A DNA stretch of 15,486 nucleotides, taken from NCBI GenBank assembly GCA_016929775.1, contig JAFGIE010000190.1, positions 1 through 15,486 of the forward strand. Direction: 5' to 3'. The notes under the pieces were generated by a model, which ran no database searches, was not told where the DNA came from, and saw nothing but the letters and a program-made list of their open reading frames with translations. This DNA is from Anaerolineae bacterium. GTDB taxonomy: Bacteria; Chloroflexota; Anaerolineae; JAFGEY01. Shown piece after piece: positions 7,159 through 13,203 of the stretch (positions within the stretch are counted from its first letter, which is position 1; each line of letters begins with the position of its first letter). The position numbers were made by a program, and so were the translations under genes.

Positions 7159-7971
7159 CTAGAGCGTCAGCGTCAGCCCATCGTAAGAGACAGTCACGCC
7201 GGCGGGGCCCAGCCGGTCGACCAACTCGGCGTGCGTCAGGCCCCCGTTGTGTGAGAAGTGATGGGCGATCAGCAGCGTGCCCTCTCCGGTCACGCCCTCC
7301 GCCGCCATGCGCCCCTGCGTCTGCGCGAACTTTTCCAGTCCGTGATGCCCGCTGCCGCCGCTGCGCAGCCCCGACGTCTCGTCCAGCAGGACGGCGCCCA
7401 CTGGTCCGAGGGGACGCAGCACCTCCCACGCCGCTTCACCCAGCGTAGAGGTGTCGGTCGCGTAGAATAGGCGCCGCGCGCCATCGTCGATCACATACAG
7501 CAACGGCTCCAATGTCCCCTCGCCGTGGGTGGCGGGCACCGCCGTGATCGCATATCGCCCGGCGCGCCACTGGTCGCCCCCCGTCACGGCGTGCACACTG
7601 AGGTCGGTCGCGCGATCGACATAGGGCATGATCTCGGCAAGCGCATCTGCCGGGCCGTACAGCGTGAGCGGAGCCACTGGCGTGGCTGCAAAGCCCGGTT
7701 CCCGCCAATAGAGGTTGCCCGGAAGCCAGTGATCGCTGTGCCGGTGCGTGATCAGCACGGTCCGCACGTTGCCCAGGTACAGGTTCAGGCGGTTGGCCGA
7801 AGAGACGACATCTGGCCCCAGGTCGATCAACAGCTCGTCGTCCACCAGCGCCGCGGCGCGGGCGCGGACCTCACGTCCCCCGCGCTGGCGCGCGATCTCG
7901 CAAACCCGGCAACGGCAGAAGGGATTCGGGATCGCCTCAGCTGCCCCCGATCCGAGCACGGTCAACTGCAT
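7159..7971 (-). CDS. PhnP-like metallo-beta-lactamase-fold phosphodiesterase
   Basis: A 270-residue metal-dependent hydrolase of the metallo-beta-lactamase fold. The motif THRHSDH (75-81; H76, H78, D80, H81) binds two metals, with further likely ligands at the HGEG histidine, at D in YATDTS, and in the C-terminal HHFSHNG. The N-terminal FCRCRVC cluster (C19, C21, C24) and the ending VSYDGLTLTL resemble PhnP, the phosphoribosyl cyclic phosphodiesterase of phosphonate use, in which these cysteines hold a structural zinc. No other phosphonate (C-P lyase) genes are near, so the substrate may differ. ATG 7971 was chosen because it has a perfect AAAGGAGG 7 nt upstream, while the longer frame from 8004 would start within a few bases of the promoter's -10. 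It is the first gene of the operon with the PfkB kinase. Confidence 0.88.
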   Translation of the reverse strand: MQLTVLGSGAAEAIPNPFCRCRVCEIARQRGGREVRARAAALVDDELLIDLGPDVVSSANRLNLYLGNVRTVLITHRHSDHWLPGNLYWREPGFAATPVAPLTLYGPADALAEIMPYVDRATDLSVHAVTGGDQWRAGRYAITAVPATHGEGTLEPLLYVIDDGARRLFYATDTSTLGEAAWEVLRPLGPVGAVLLDETSGLRSGGSGHHGLEKFAQTQGRMAAEGVTGEGTLLIAHHFSHNGGLTHAELVDRLGPAGVTVSYDGLTLTL

Positions 7972-8005
7972 CGTTATGCCTCCTTTGTGTGTTCGAACGC
8001 GCACT

Positions 8006-8033
8006 ATTATACGTTGCCAGATCGCATTGTCAA
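8006..8033 (-). promoter_or_regulatory. Perfect-consensus SigA promoter of the PhnP-like/PfkB operon
   Basis: On the minus strand TTGACA (8033-8028), 16 nt, TATAAT (8011-8006). Transcription would start near 7999, giving a leader of about 28 nt that holds the 8-bp palindrome GTTCGAAC (7991-7998) and the Shine-Dalgarno AAAGGAGG (7986-7979). Confidence 0.88.
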
Positions 8034-8067
8034 GAGCACACCCCTACAGCGTGGCGCGTTCGCTCAA

Positions 8068-8098
8068 TTGGCGCGGATCCCGCAAGCTGTGGTATCAT
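8068..8098 (+). promoter_or_regulatory. Candidate promoter for the aminotransferase gene (extended -10)
   Basis: TGTGGTATCAT (8088-8098) gives a TATCAT -10 (8093-8098) with an upstream TGG, as in extended -10 promoters. TTGGCG (8068-8073) could be a weak -35, but its 19-nt spacer is long. Transcription would start near 8105, leaving a leader of about 205 nt before the ATG at 8311. Confidence 0.5.
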
Positions 8099-8310
8099 GA
8101 CGCGTCGTCCGTGGCGGCGCTCCCGGCAGCGCGCGTGCAAGAGAGGCGCCTGCGCGGGCACGAGGCGGCGCAGATCCCGTCCCTGTTGGGCACCAGCCAA
8201 ACGCCCAGCGTGGAGCGCGACGCTGCCGCTCGCGGCGCGGCTTGGGTCGGCAGACTGCGAACGGGACTGGCCCACCGCCGGCATCACATACAGAGAGGAC
8301 ACCCACAACG
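8099..8310 (+). other. Long GC-rich leader before the aminotransferase gene, no gene recognised
   Basis: The 339 bases between the two divergent genes (7972-8310) hold the two promoters and then this stretch of about 210 nt. It contains several possible short stems: TGGGC with GCCCA around 8187-8217, AGCGT with ACGCT around 8208-8225, and GCCGC/GCGGC around 8225-8236. I do not recognise a known riboswitch, T-box or small RNA in it. One frame stays open from GTG 8111 to a TGA that overlaps the next ATG, but it has no ribosome-binding site. Confidence 0.4.
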
Positions 8311-9732
8311 ATGAGCAGTCCGGCCCTTGAGGCACTGTACGACGAGCTCGTGCGCGCGTACCGGGCACGGTTCGCGCGCTCTGACGAGCAGCACGCACGA
8401 TCGCGCCAGGTGATGGTCGACGGCGGGCAGCACACGCTGCGCCTCCACGCTCCCTACCCGATCCACATCCGCGCCGCACAGGGGGCCTACATCGACGACC
8501 TCGACGGGCACCACATCCTCGACTTTTGGCAGGGGCACTTTGCCAACATCCTCGGCCATAACCCGCCCCAGATCACCGCGCCCCTTGCCGCGACCCTGAG
8601 CGAAGGGTATGGGCTGCAGACCGGCATGGTCGACGAATGGGCGTACGACCTGGCAACCCTGCTCTGCCAGCAGAGCGGCGCCGAACGCGTGCGGTTCACG
8701 ACCTCCGGATCGCTGGCGACCATGTACGCCATCATGCTCTCGCGCAGCTACACCGGGCGCCAACAGGTGCTCAAGGTCGGCGGAGGGTGGCATGGCGCAC
8801 AGCCGTGGGGCCTGATCGGGGTCAGCTACAACGGCGCCGGCTACCAGTCGGTCGAGTCGGAAGGCTTGCCCGGGACCACGGCTGCGGAGACCCTGGTGAC
8901 CCGCTTTAACGACGTCGAGGCCCTCGAGCAGGTCTTTGCCCGGCACGGGGACCAGATCGCGTGCTTTATCGTCGAACCCGTCGTCGGCGCGGCGGGCGGC
9001 GTGCCCGGCAAGCCAGCTTATATTCAGCGCGCGCGCGAACTGACCGAGCACTATGGGGCCCTGCTGATCCTCGACGAGGTGATCGCTGGCTTTCGCTTCC
9101 GCGCTGGCAACGTGGGACGGCTCTATGGCGTGACGCCCGACCTGACCACGTATGGCAAGGTGATCGGCGGGGGGATGCCCGTCGCGGCAGTCGCCGGACG
9201 GGCTGACGTGCTGACGATCGCCGGGCGCGAGGGCGGGCGCCGGGTGCGCTTTGACGGCGGCACCTACTCGGCGCATCCCGCGTCGATGCTCGCCGGCAAG
9301 CTCATGCTCAGCTACCTGATCGAGCACGAGGAAGAGGTGTACGGGTACCTCGCCCGCCTCGGAGAGCAGGTGCGTGCGCGCCTAGAGCACATCTTTGCCG
9401 CGCACGGCATCCTGGCGCGCTGCAGCGGGTATCCGAACGCCGCTATCCCCGGCAGTTCGCTGGCGATGGTCCACTTTACGCGGCAGCCCGGCATCGAGGT
9501 GGACTGTCCCAACGTCGCTGCGGACCCGTCCTACTGCTTGGCTGACGTGCGCGAGCGGATCTTCAAGCTAGCCCTTCTGCTCGAGGACGTACACGCCATG
9601 CACGGGCTGGGCGCGCTCTCGATGGCACACGGGGAGCGCGACCTGGCGCATCTGTACGCCGCGTGTGAGCGTGTCGCCGCCCGGTTCAGCGGCCCTATGT
9701 CCGAGATGTACGGGACGGCTGTGTCGACGTAG
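8311..9732 (+). CDS. Class III PLP-dependent aminotransferase, HemL-like (glutamate-1-semialdehyde aminomutase group)
   Basis: A cytoplasmic, 473-residue PLP enzyme of fold type I. The Schiff-base lysine is K283 in TYGKVIGGGMP, and the cofactor aspartate is D255 in LDEVIAGFR; both patterns are typical of HemL-like enzymes. The substrate entry region LDFWQGHFANILGHNPP (70-86) and the C-terminal SMAHGERDL, equivalent to HemL's HTEEDI segment, support the group. Differences from true HemL: the conserved SGTEA is SGSLA (132-136), the usual YHG is WHG (160-162), and the protein is about 40 residues longer. With no tetrapyrrole genes nearby, I read it as a HemL-like aminotransferase of unknown substrate. 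ATG 8311 has GAGAGG about 12 nt upstream, rather far. A weak hairpin (TAGGG/CCCTA, 9730-9742) overlaps the stop; no clear terminator follows. Confidence 0.85.
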   Translation: MSSPALEALYDELVRAYRARFARSDEQHARSRQVMVDGGQHTLRLHAPYPIHIRAAQGAYIDDLDGHHILDFWQGHFANILGHNPPQITAPLAATLSEGYGLQTGMVDEWAYDLATLLCQQSGAERVRFTTSGSLATMYAIMLSRSYTGRQQVLKVGGGWHGAQPWGLIGVSYNGAGYQSVESEGLPGTTAAETLVTRFNDVEALEQVFARHGDQIACFIVEPVVGAAGGVPGKPAYIQRARELTEHYGALLILDEVIAGFRFRAGNVGRLYGVTPDLTTYGKVIGGGMPVAAVAGRADVLTIAGREGGRRVRFDGGTYSAHPASMLAGKLMLSYLIEHEEEVYGYLARLGEQVRARLEHIFAAHGILARCSGYPNAAIPGSSLAMVHFTRQPGIEVDCPNVAADPSYCLADVRERIFKLALLLEDVHAMHGLGALSMAHGERDLAHLYAACERVAARFSGPMSEMYGTAVST

Positions 9733-9745
9733 GGACCCCCTAGTA

Positions 9746-9775
9746 GATTTGCACTACACGGGTAATGGATTTGCA
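9746..9775 (+). repeat. Two GATTTGCA direct repeats, 22 bp apart
   Basis: GATTTGCA occurs at 9746-9753 and again at 9768-9775, exactly 22 bp start to start, about two helical turns. The repeats lie 33-62 bp upstream of the likely hppA -35 element, in a stretch clearly richer in A and T than its surroundings. This is a plausible tandem site for a regulator, but nothing identifies the protein. Confidence 0.4.
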
Positions 9776-9807
9776 TGGACGCTACATGATGGGTTCTCAA
9801 GATGTGC

Positions 9808-9835
9808 TTGCGCGGGGGCTAGCATACAATATGAT
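9808..9835 (+). promoter_or_regulatory. Candidate promoter of hppA
   Basis: TTGCGC (9808-9813), 16 nt, TATGAT (9830-9835). Both boxes are partial matches. An alternative -10, TACAAT, sits at 9825-9830 but leaves too short a spacer. Transcription near 9842 would give a leader of about 70 nt. Confidence 0.5.
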
Positions 9836-9847
9836 GGGTGTACATGT

Positions 9848-9876
9848 GTGTCCGGGCTCTGACAGGCCCCAGACAC
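9848..9876 (+). other. Stem-loop in the hppA leader
   Basis: GTGTC (9848-9852) pairs with GACAC (9872-9876) and, inside, GGGC (9854-9857) with GCCC (9866-9869), leaving an 8-nt loop and a small internal bulge. It begins at the predicted 5' end of the mRNA and has no T tract, so a 5' stabilising or regulatory hairpin is more likely than a terminator. Confidence 0.35.
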
Positions 9877-9912
9877 GTCGCGGATAGTCCAGGGGAGGAG
9901 TCGGTAGAAGCC

Positions 9913-11940
9913 ATGAACTGGGTATTTCTCGCACCAATCGCTGCTGTGATCTCGATCGCGTTCGGCGCGTACCTCTTTTACCGCGTGTACCAAGCTCCGA
10001 CGGGTACGCCTGCTGCGGCAAAGGTCCAGCGCGCCATCGCAGACGGCGCCAACGCCTACTTGAAGACGCTGTACATCGCGCTGGTCGTCGTCGCCGCGGT
10101 ACTTTCGGTGGTCCTGATCTTCCTGTTCGGGATCTGGACTGCACTCGCTTACGTGATCGGGGCCCTCTGTTCAGCCGTCGCCGGGTATGTCGGCATGCAG
10201 GTCGCGCTGATGGCAAACGCCAAGTCTGCCACCGCAGCCGAGGGAGGCCTGACCAAAGCCTTCCCGATCGCCTTCAGCGCGGGCGGCGTGATGGGCATGG
10301 CGGTGGTCGGGCTCGCCGTGCTCGGCATGAGCGTGCTCTATATGATCTTTGAGGACCCTCAGATCGTGCTCGGCTTTAGCTTTGGCGCGAGCTCGCTCGC
10401 CCTCCTCGCCAAGGCGGGCGGCGGCATCTATACCAAGACCGCCGACATCGGCGCCGACCTGGTGGGCAAGGTCGAGCTCACGCTCCCGGAAGATGACCCG
10501 CGCAACCCCGCCGTGATCGCCGACAACGTGGGCGATAACGTCGGCGACGTCGCGGGGATGGGCGGCGACATCTTTGACTCGTATGTCGCCAGCGTGGTTG
10601 CGGTGATGATCTTGGGCGCTGCGCTGCACAGAGAGAACCCCGGCACGTACGGGATCGGCTATGTGACCCTGCCGATCGTCTTTGCCGCGGGCGGGATCTT
10701 GGCCTCGATCATCGGCATGTTCTTTGTCAACACCAGCGAAGGACAGAACCCGACCCGGGCCCTCAATATGGGGACCTATGCGACCACGGTCGCGTTCGCG
10801 ATCCTGTCGCTGGGGATCGTCTACCTGCTCAAAGTCAACCTGGCTGTGTTCTGGGCCAACGTCTCGGGTCTCGTCGCCGGGATCGTGATCGGCATGACGA
10901 CCGACTATTACACCTCGATCGACCAACAGGCGGTCAAAAAGACCGCTGAGGCATCGCAGACAGGGACGGCGATCAACATCCTGACCGGGTTCTCCTATGG
11001 CCTGCTGAGCATCGTCCCCCCGATCATCGGCATCGCGGCGGCGACCATGATCTCCTACTTTGTCGCTGAGGGCATGGGCATGTCGGGGCTGTACGGCATC
11101 TCGATCGCCGCGGTCGGCATGCTGTCCATTACCGGCATGATCGTCTCGTCCGACGCCTACGGCCCGATCGTCGACAACGCCCAGGGCATCGCCGAGATGT
11201 CGGGCATGGACCACGAGGTGATCCACGTCTGCGCGCAGATGGACGCCGCGGGCAACACCGCCAAGGCGATCACCAAGGGCTTTGCGATCAGCGCCGCTGG
11301 CTTGACCGTGCTCGCCCTCTTTGCTGCCTACGCCGAGACGGTCGGGCTGGAGATGCTCGACATGCTCAACCCGGTCGTCATCGTCGGCATCTTTATCGGA
11401 GCGATGATGCCGCCGGTCTTCTCGGCGATGACGATCCTGTCGGTCGGCAGGAACGCCTTCAAGATGATCGAGGAGATCCGGCGCCAGGTGCGCGAGATTC
11501 CGGGCCTGCTGGAAGGCACTGCGGACCCCGACTATGCGAGCTGCGTACGCATCGCCTCCCAGGGCGCGTTGTGGGAGCTGATCGGGCCTGGGCTGCTCGC
11601 CTTTCTGGCGCCGCTGGGCGTCGGGTTCTTCCTGGGCCCCAGGGCCCTGGCAGGCTTTCTCGGCGGCAGCATCTTTGTCGGCGTGATCTTTGCCCTCTTT
11701 ATGGCCAACTCGGGCGGCTTGTGGGATAACGCCAAAAAGTACATCGAGGACGGCGCGCTGGGTGGCCCGGGCTCCGAGGAGCACAAGGCAGCTGTCGTGG
11801 GCGACACCGTGGGCGACCCCTTCAAGGACACGGCGGGCCCGTCGATCAACACGCTGATCACGGTCATGTCCCTGATCGCGACCGTGTTTGGGCCGATCAT
11901 CTCCCAGTACGCACTGCCGGTCGTCTTTAACTGGTTCTAG
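9913..11940 (+). CDS. hppA: K+-independent proton-pumping membrane pyrophosphatase
   Basis: An integral membrane enzyme of 675 residues that couples hydrolysis of pyrophosphate to proton transport across the cytoplasmic membrane. Its length and about 16 hydrophobic segments fit the family. Substrate and Mg2+ binding motifs are intact: DIGADLVGKVE (178-188), the acidic loop ADNVGDNVGDVAGMGGD (203-219), SDAYGPIVDNAQGIAEMSG (413-431), NSGGLWDNAKKYIE (599-612) and GDTVGDPFKDTAGPS (630-644). In GNTAKA (447-452) the position that is alanine in K+-dependent enzymes is lysine (K451), which marks the K+-independent, proton-pumping class. I chose ATG 9913, which starts the first membrane helix and has GGGGAGGAG upstream (spacing about 11 nt); the extra N-terminal residues of the longer frame are hydrophilic and unlike the family. 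The gene is monocistronic, ending at a hairpin shared with rfbB. Confidence 0.97.
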   Translation: MNWVFLAPIAAVISIAFGAYLFYRVYQAPTGTPAAAKVQRAIADGANAYLKTLYIALVVVAAVLSVVLIFLFGIWTALAYVIGALCSAVAGYVGMQVALMANAKSATAAEGGLTKAFPIAFSAGGVMGMAVVGLAVLGMSVLYMIFEDPQIVLGFSFGASSLALLAKAGGGIYTKTADIGADLVGKVELTLPEDDPRNPAVIADNVGDNVGDVAGMGGDIFDSYVASVVAVMILGAALHRENPGTYGIGYVTLPIVFAAGGILASIIGMFFVNTSEGQNPTRALNMGTYATTVAFAILSLGIVYLLKVNLAVFWANVSGLVAGIVIGMTTDYYTSIDQQAVKKTAEASQTGTAINILTGFSYGLLSIVPPIIGIAAATMISYFVAEGMGMSGLYGISIAAVGMLSITGMIVSSDAYGPIVDNAQGIAEMSGMDHEVIHVCAQMDAAGNTAKAITKGFAISAAGLTVLALFAAYAETVGLEMLDMLNPVVIVGIFIGAMMPPVFSAMTILSVGRNAFKMIEEIRRQVREIPGLLEGTADPDYASCVRIASQGALWELIGPGLLAFLAPLGVGFFLGPRALAGFLGGSIFVGVIFALFMANSGGLWDNAKKYIEDGALGGPGSEEHKAAVVGDTVGDPFKDTAGPSINTLITVMSLIATVFGPIISQYALPVVFNWF

Positions 11941-11970
11941 GAGCCGCCTCCGGCTCGCTGCACAACGGAA

Positions 11971-12004
11971 AAGCGCTCCGCAGTACGCACGCTGCGGAGC
12001 GCTT
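11971..12004. terminator. Bidirectional hairpin terminator between hppA and rfbB
   Basis: A perfect 13-bp stem (11971-11983 with 11992-12004, arm AAGCGCTCCGCAG) with an 8-nt loop lies 30 nt after the hppA stop and 16 nt after the convergent rfbB stop. On the minus strand the stem runs into CTTTTCC, so it is a better terminator for rfbB than for hppA. A small hairpin (GAGCC/GGCTC, 11941-11956) immediately follows the hppA stop. Confidence 0.75.
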
Positions 12005-12020
12005 CTCGATCGCCGGGGCG

Positions 12021-13040
12021 CTAGATCTCGCGCCCCTCGTACTGCCTCCGGTAGTACTCGCGGTACTCGCCGCTCTTGATCTTGCGCCACCACCACTCGT
12101 TGTCGACGTACCAACGCACGGTCCGCTCGATCGCCGCCGCAAAGTCGTGCCGCGCGCGCCAGCCGAGCGCACGCAGCTTGGCGCAGTTGAGCGAGTAGCG
12201 GCGGTCGTGCCCGGGCCGATCTCTCACCGGCTGGATCAGCGAGTAGGGCTTGTCCAACAGGTCGAGGATCGCGTGCGCCATCACAATGTTCTCCGTCTCG
12301 ACCTCGCTCCCCACGTTATAGATCTCGCCTGGGGTCCCCCGGTGCAAGACGACGTCGATCCCGTCGCAGTGATCGAGCACGTACTGGTAGTCGCGCATCT
12401 GCCGCCCATCGCCGTACAGGGGCAGCGGCAGGTCATCGATCGCGTTCGTGACAAAGAGCGGTACCACCTTTTCCGGGTACTGGTACGGTCCGATGTTGTT
12501 GCTGCCGCGGGTCACCGTCGCCGGCACGCCAAAGCTGGTATAGTAGGCGATGCACATCAGATCGCCGCCCGCCTTGCTGGCTGAATAGGGACTGCGCGTG
12601 TGCAGCGGGTCGGTCTCGACCGACGAGCCCTCCAGCACCTGCCCGTACACCTCGTCGGTGCTGACCTGATGGTAGCGCTCGAGCCCATAGCGCTTGGCTG
12701 CCTCGAGCAGCACGTAGGTCCCGTACACGTCGGTCTTGATGAACGCATCGGGCTCCATCAGCGAACGGTCGACGTGCGATTCGGCGGCGAAATTGACGAT
12801 CGTGTCGACCTGGTAGCCCTGCACCACCTCGTCGACGCGAGCCGGGTCGGCAATGTCGCCCCGCTCGAACGCGTACCGGTCGGGGTACTCGCCCTCCACG
12901 TCCCGCAGGTTGTCCAGGTTCCCGGCGTAGGTCAGCTTGTCATAGACCACGATCGTGTACTCGGGATGCTCCTGGAGCATGTAGCGCACAAAGTTGGAGC
13001 CAATGAACCCCGCACCCCCTGTGACCATCAGGTTCTTCAT
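12021..13040 (-). CDS. rfbB: dTDP-glucose 4,6-dehydratase
   Basis: An NAD+-dependent short-chain dehydrogenase/reductase of 339 residues that converts dTDP-glucose to dTDP-4-keto-6-deoxyglucose, the second step toward dTDP-rhamnose and other deoxysugars of cell-surface glycans. The Rossmann motif is TGGAGFIGSNFVRY (7-20). The catalytic set is complete: T128-D129-E130 in STDEVYG, and Y152/K156 in YSASK. Substrate-binding segments NFAAESHVDRS, RGSNNIGPYQYPEK and DGRQMRDYQYV match RfbB rather than UDP-sugar epimerases. ATG 13040 has GGAGG 5 nt upstream; five more codons upstream are open but lie over that site. The other dTDP-rhamnose genes (rfbA, rfbC, rfbD) are not in the window. It is divergent from the REC-GAF gene and convergent with hppA. 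Confidence 0.94.
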   Translation of the reverse strand: MKNLMVTGGAGFIGSNFVRYMLQEHPEYTIVVYDKLTYAGNLDNLRDVEGEYPDRYAFERGDIADPARVDEVVQGYQVDTIVNFAAESHVDRSLMEPDAFIKTDVYGTYVLLEAAKRYGLERYHQVSTDEVYGQVLEGSSVETDPLHTRSPYSASKAGGDLMCIAYYTSFGVPATVTRGSNNIGPYQYPEKVVPLFVTNAIDDLPLPLYGDGRQMRDYQYVLDHCDGIDVVLHRGTPGEIYNVGSEVETENIVMAHAILDLLDKPYSLIQPVRDRPGHDRRYSLNCAKLRALGWRARHDFAAAIERTVRWYVDNEWWWRKIKSGEYREYYRRQYEGREI

Positions 13041-13080
13041 GATCCCTCCACCCATGGTGAGCTGCTCATCCTACGCCGAG

Positions 13081-13091
13081 ATTGTACCACA
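13081..13091 (-). promoter_or_regulatory. Candidate extended -10 promoter of rfbB
   Basis: On the minus strand TGTGGTACAAT, with TACAAT at 13086-13081 preceded by TGG. There is no recognisable -35. It would give a leader of about 35 nt before ATG 13040. Confidence 0.5.
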
Positions 13092-13144
13092 GATCGATGC
13101 GGAGCAGAAACCGCTTCCGCCTCGCCTATGCCCTCGACATAACC

Positions 13145-13173
13145 TTGACGACCCTTGCCAAGCGCGTTATAAT
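13145..13173 (+). promoter_or_regulatory. SigA-type promoter of the REC-GAF/methyltransferase operon
   Basis: TTGACG (13145-13150), a 17-nt spacer, TATAAT (13168-13173). Transcription would start near 13180, only about 24 nt before the TTG start codon. This fixes the start of the coding region and excludes the longer open frame. Confidence 0.85.
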
Positions 13174-13203
13174 GGATCATGTCCACCCCGAAAGGAGGAC
13201 CGG

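Noticed and set aside
8099..8310. Known riboswitch, T-box, RNase P, tmRNA or 6S RNA in the leader
   Set aside because: None of the conserved core sequences I know for these RNAs could be found, so no named RNA is called.
8111..8314. Possible 67-codon leader gene (GTG 8111) whose TGA overlaps the aminotransferase ATG as ATGA
   Set aside because: The overlap looks like translational coupling, but there is no ribosome-binding site, the start would lie about 6 nt from the predicted transcript end, and the arginine-rich protein resembles nothing.
9838..9912. Upstream GTG start for the pyrophosphatase
   Set aside because: The 25 extra residues are hydrophilic and unlike the family, and would lie in the leader hairpin; ATG 9913 begins the first membrane helix.
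10171..12114. Open frame of 647 codons on the minus strand
   Set aside because: It is antisense to hppA, very rich in Asp, His and Arg, with no recognisable domain and no ribosome-binding site; it mirrors the pyrophosphatase codons and runs through a terminator hairpin.
12994..13203. N-terminal extension of 70 codons on the REC-GAF protein
   Set aside because: It spans the divergent rfbB start and the TTGACG/TATAAT promoter; the TTG at 13204 with AAAGGAGG starts the receiver domain exactly.
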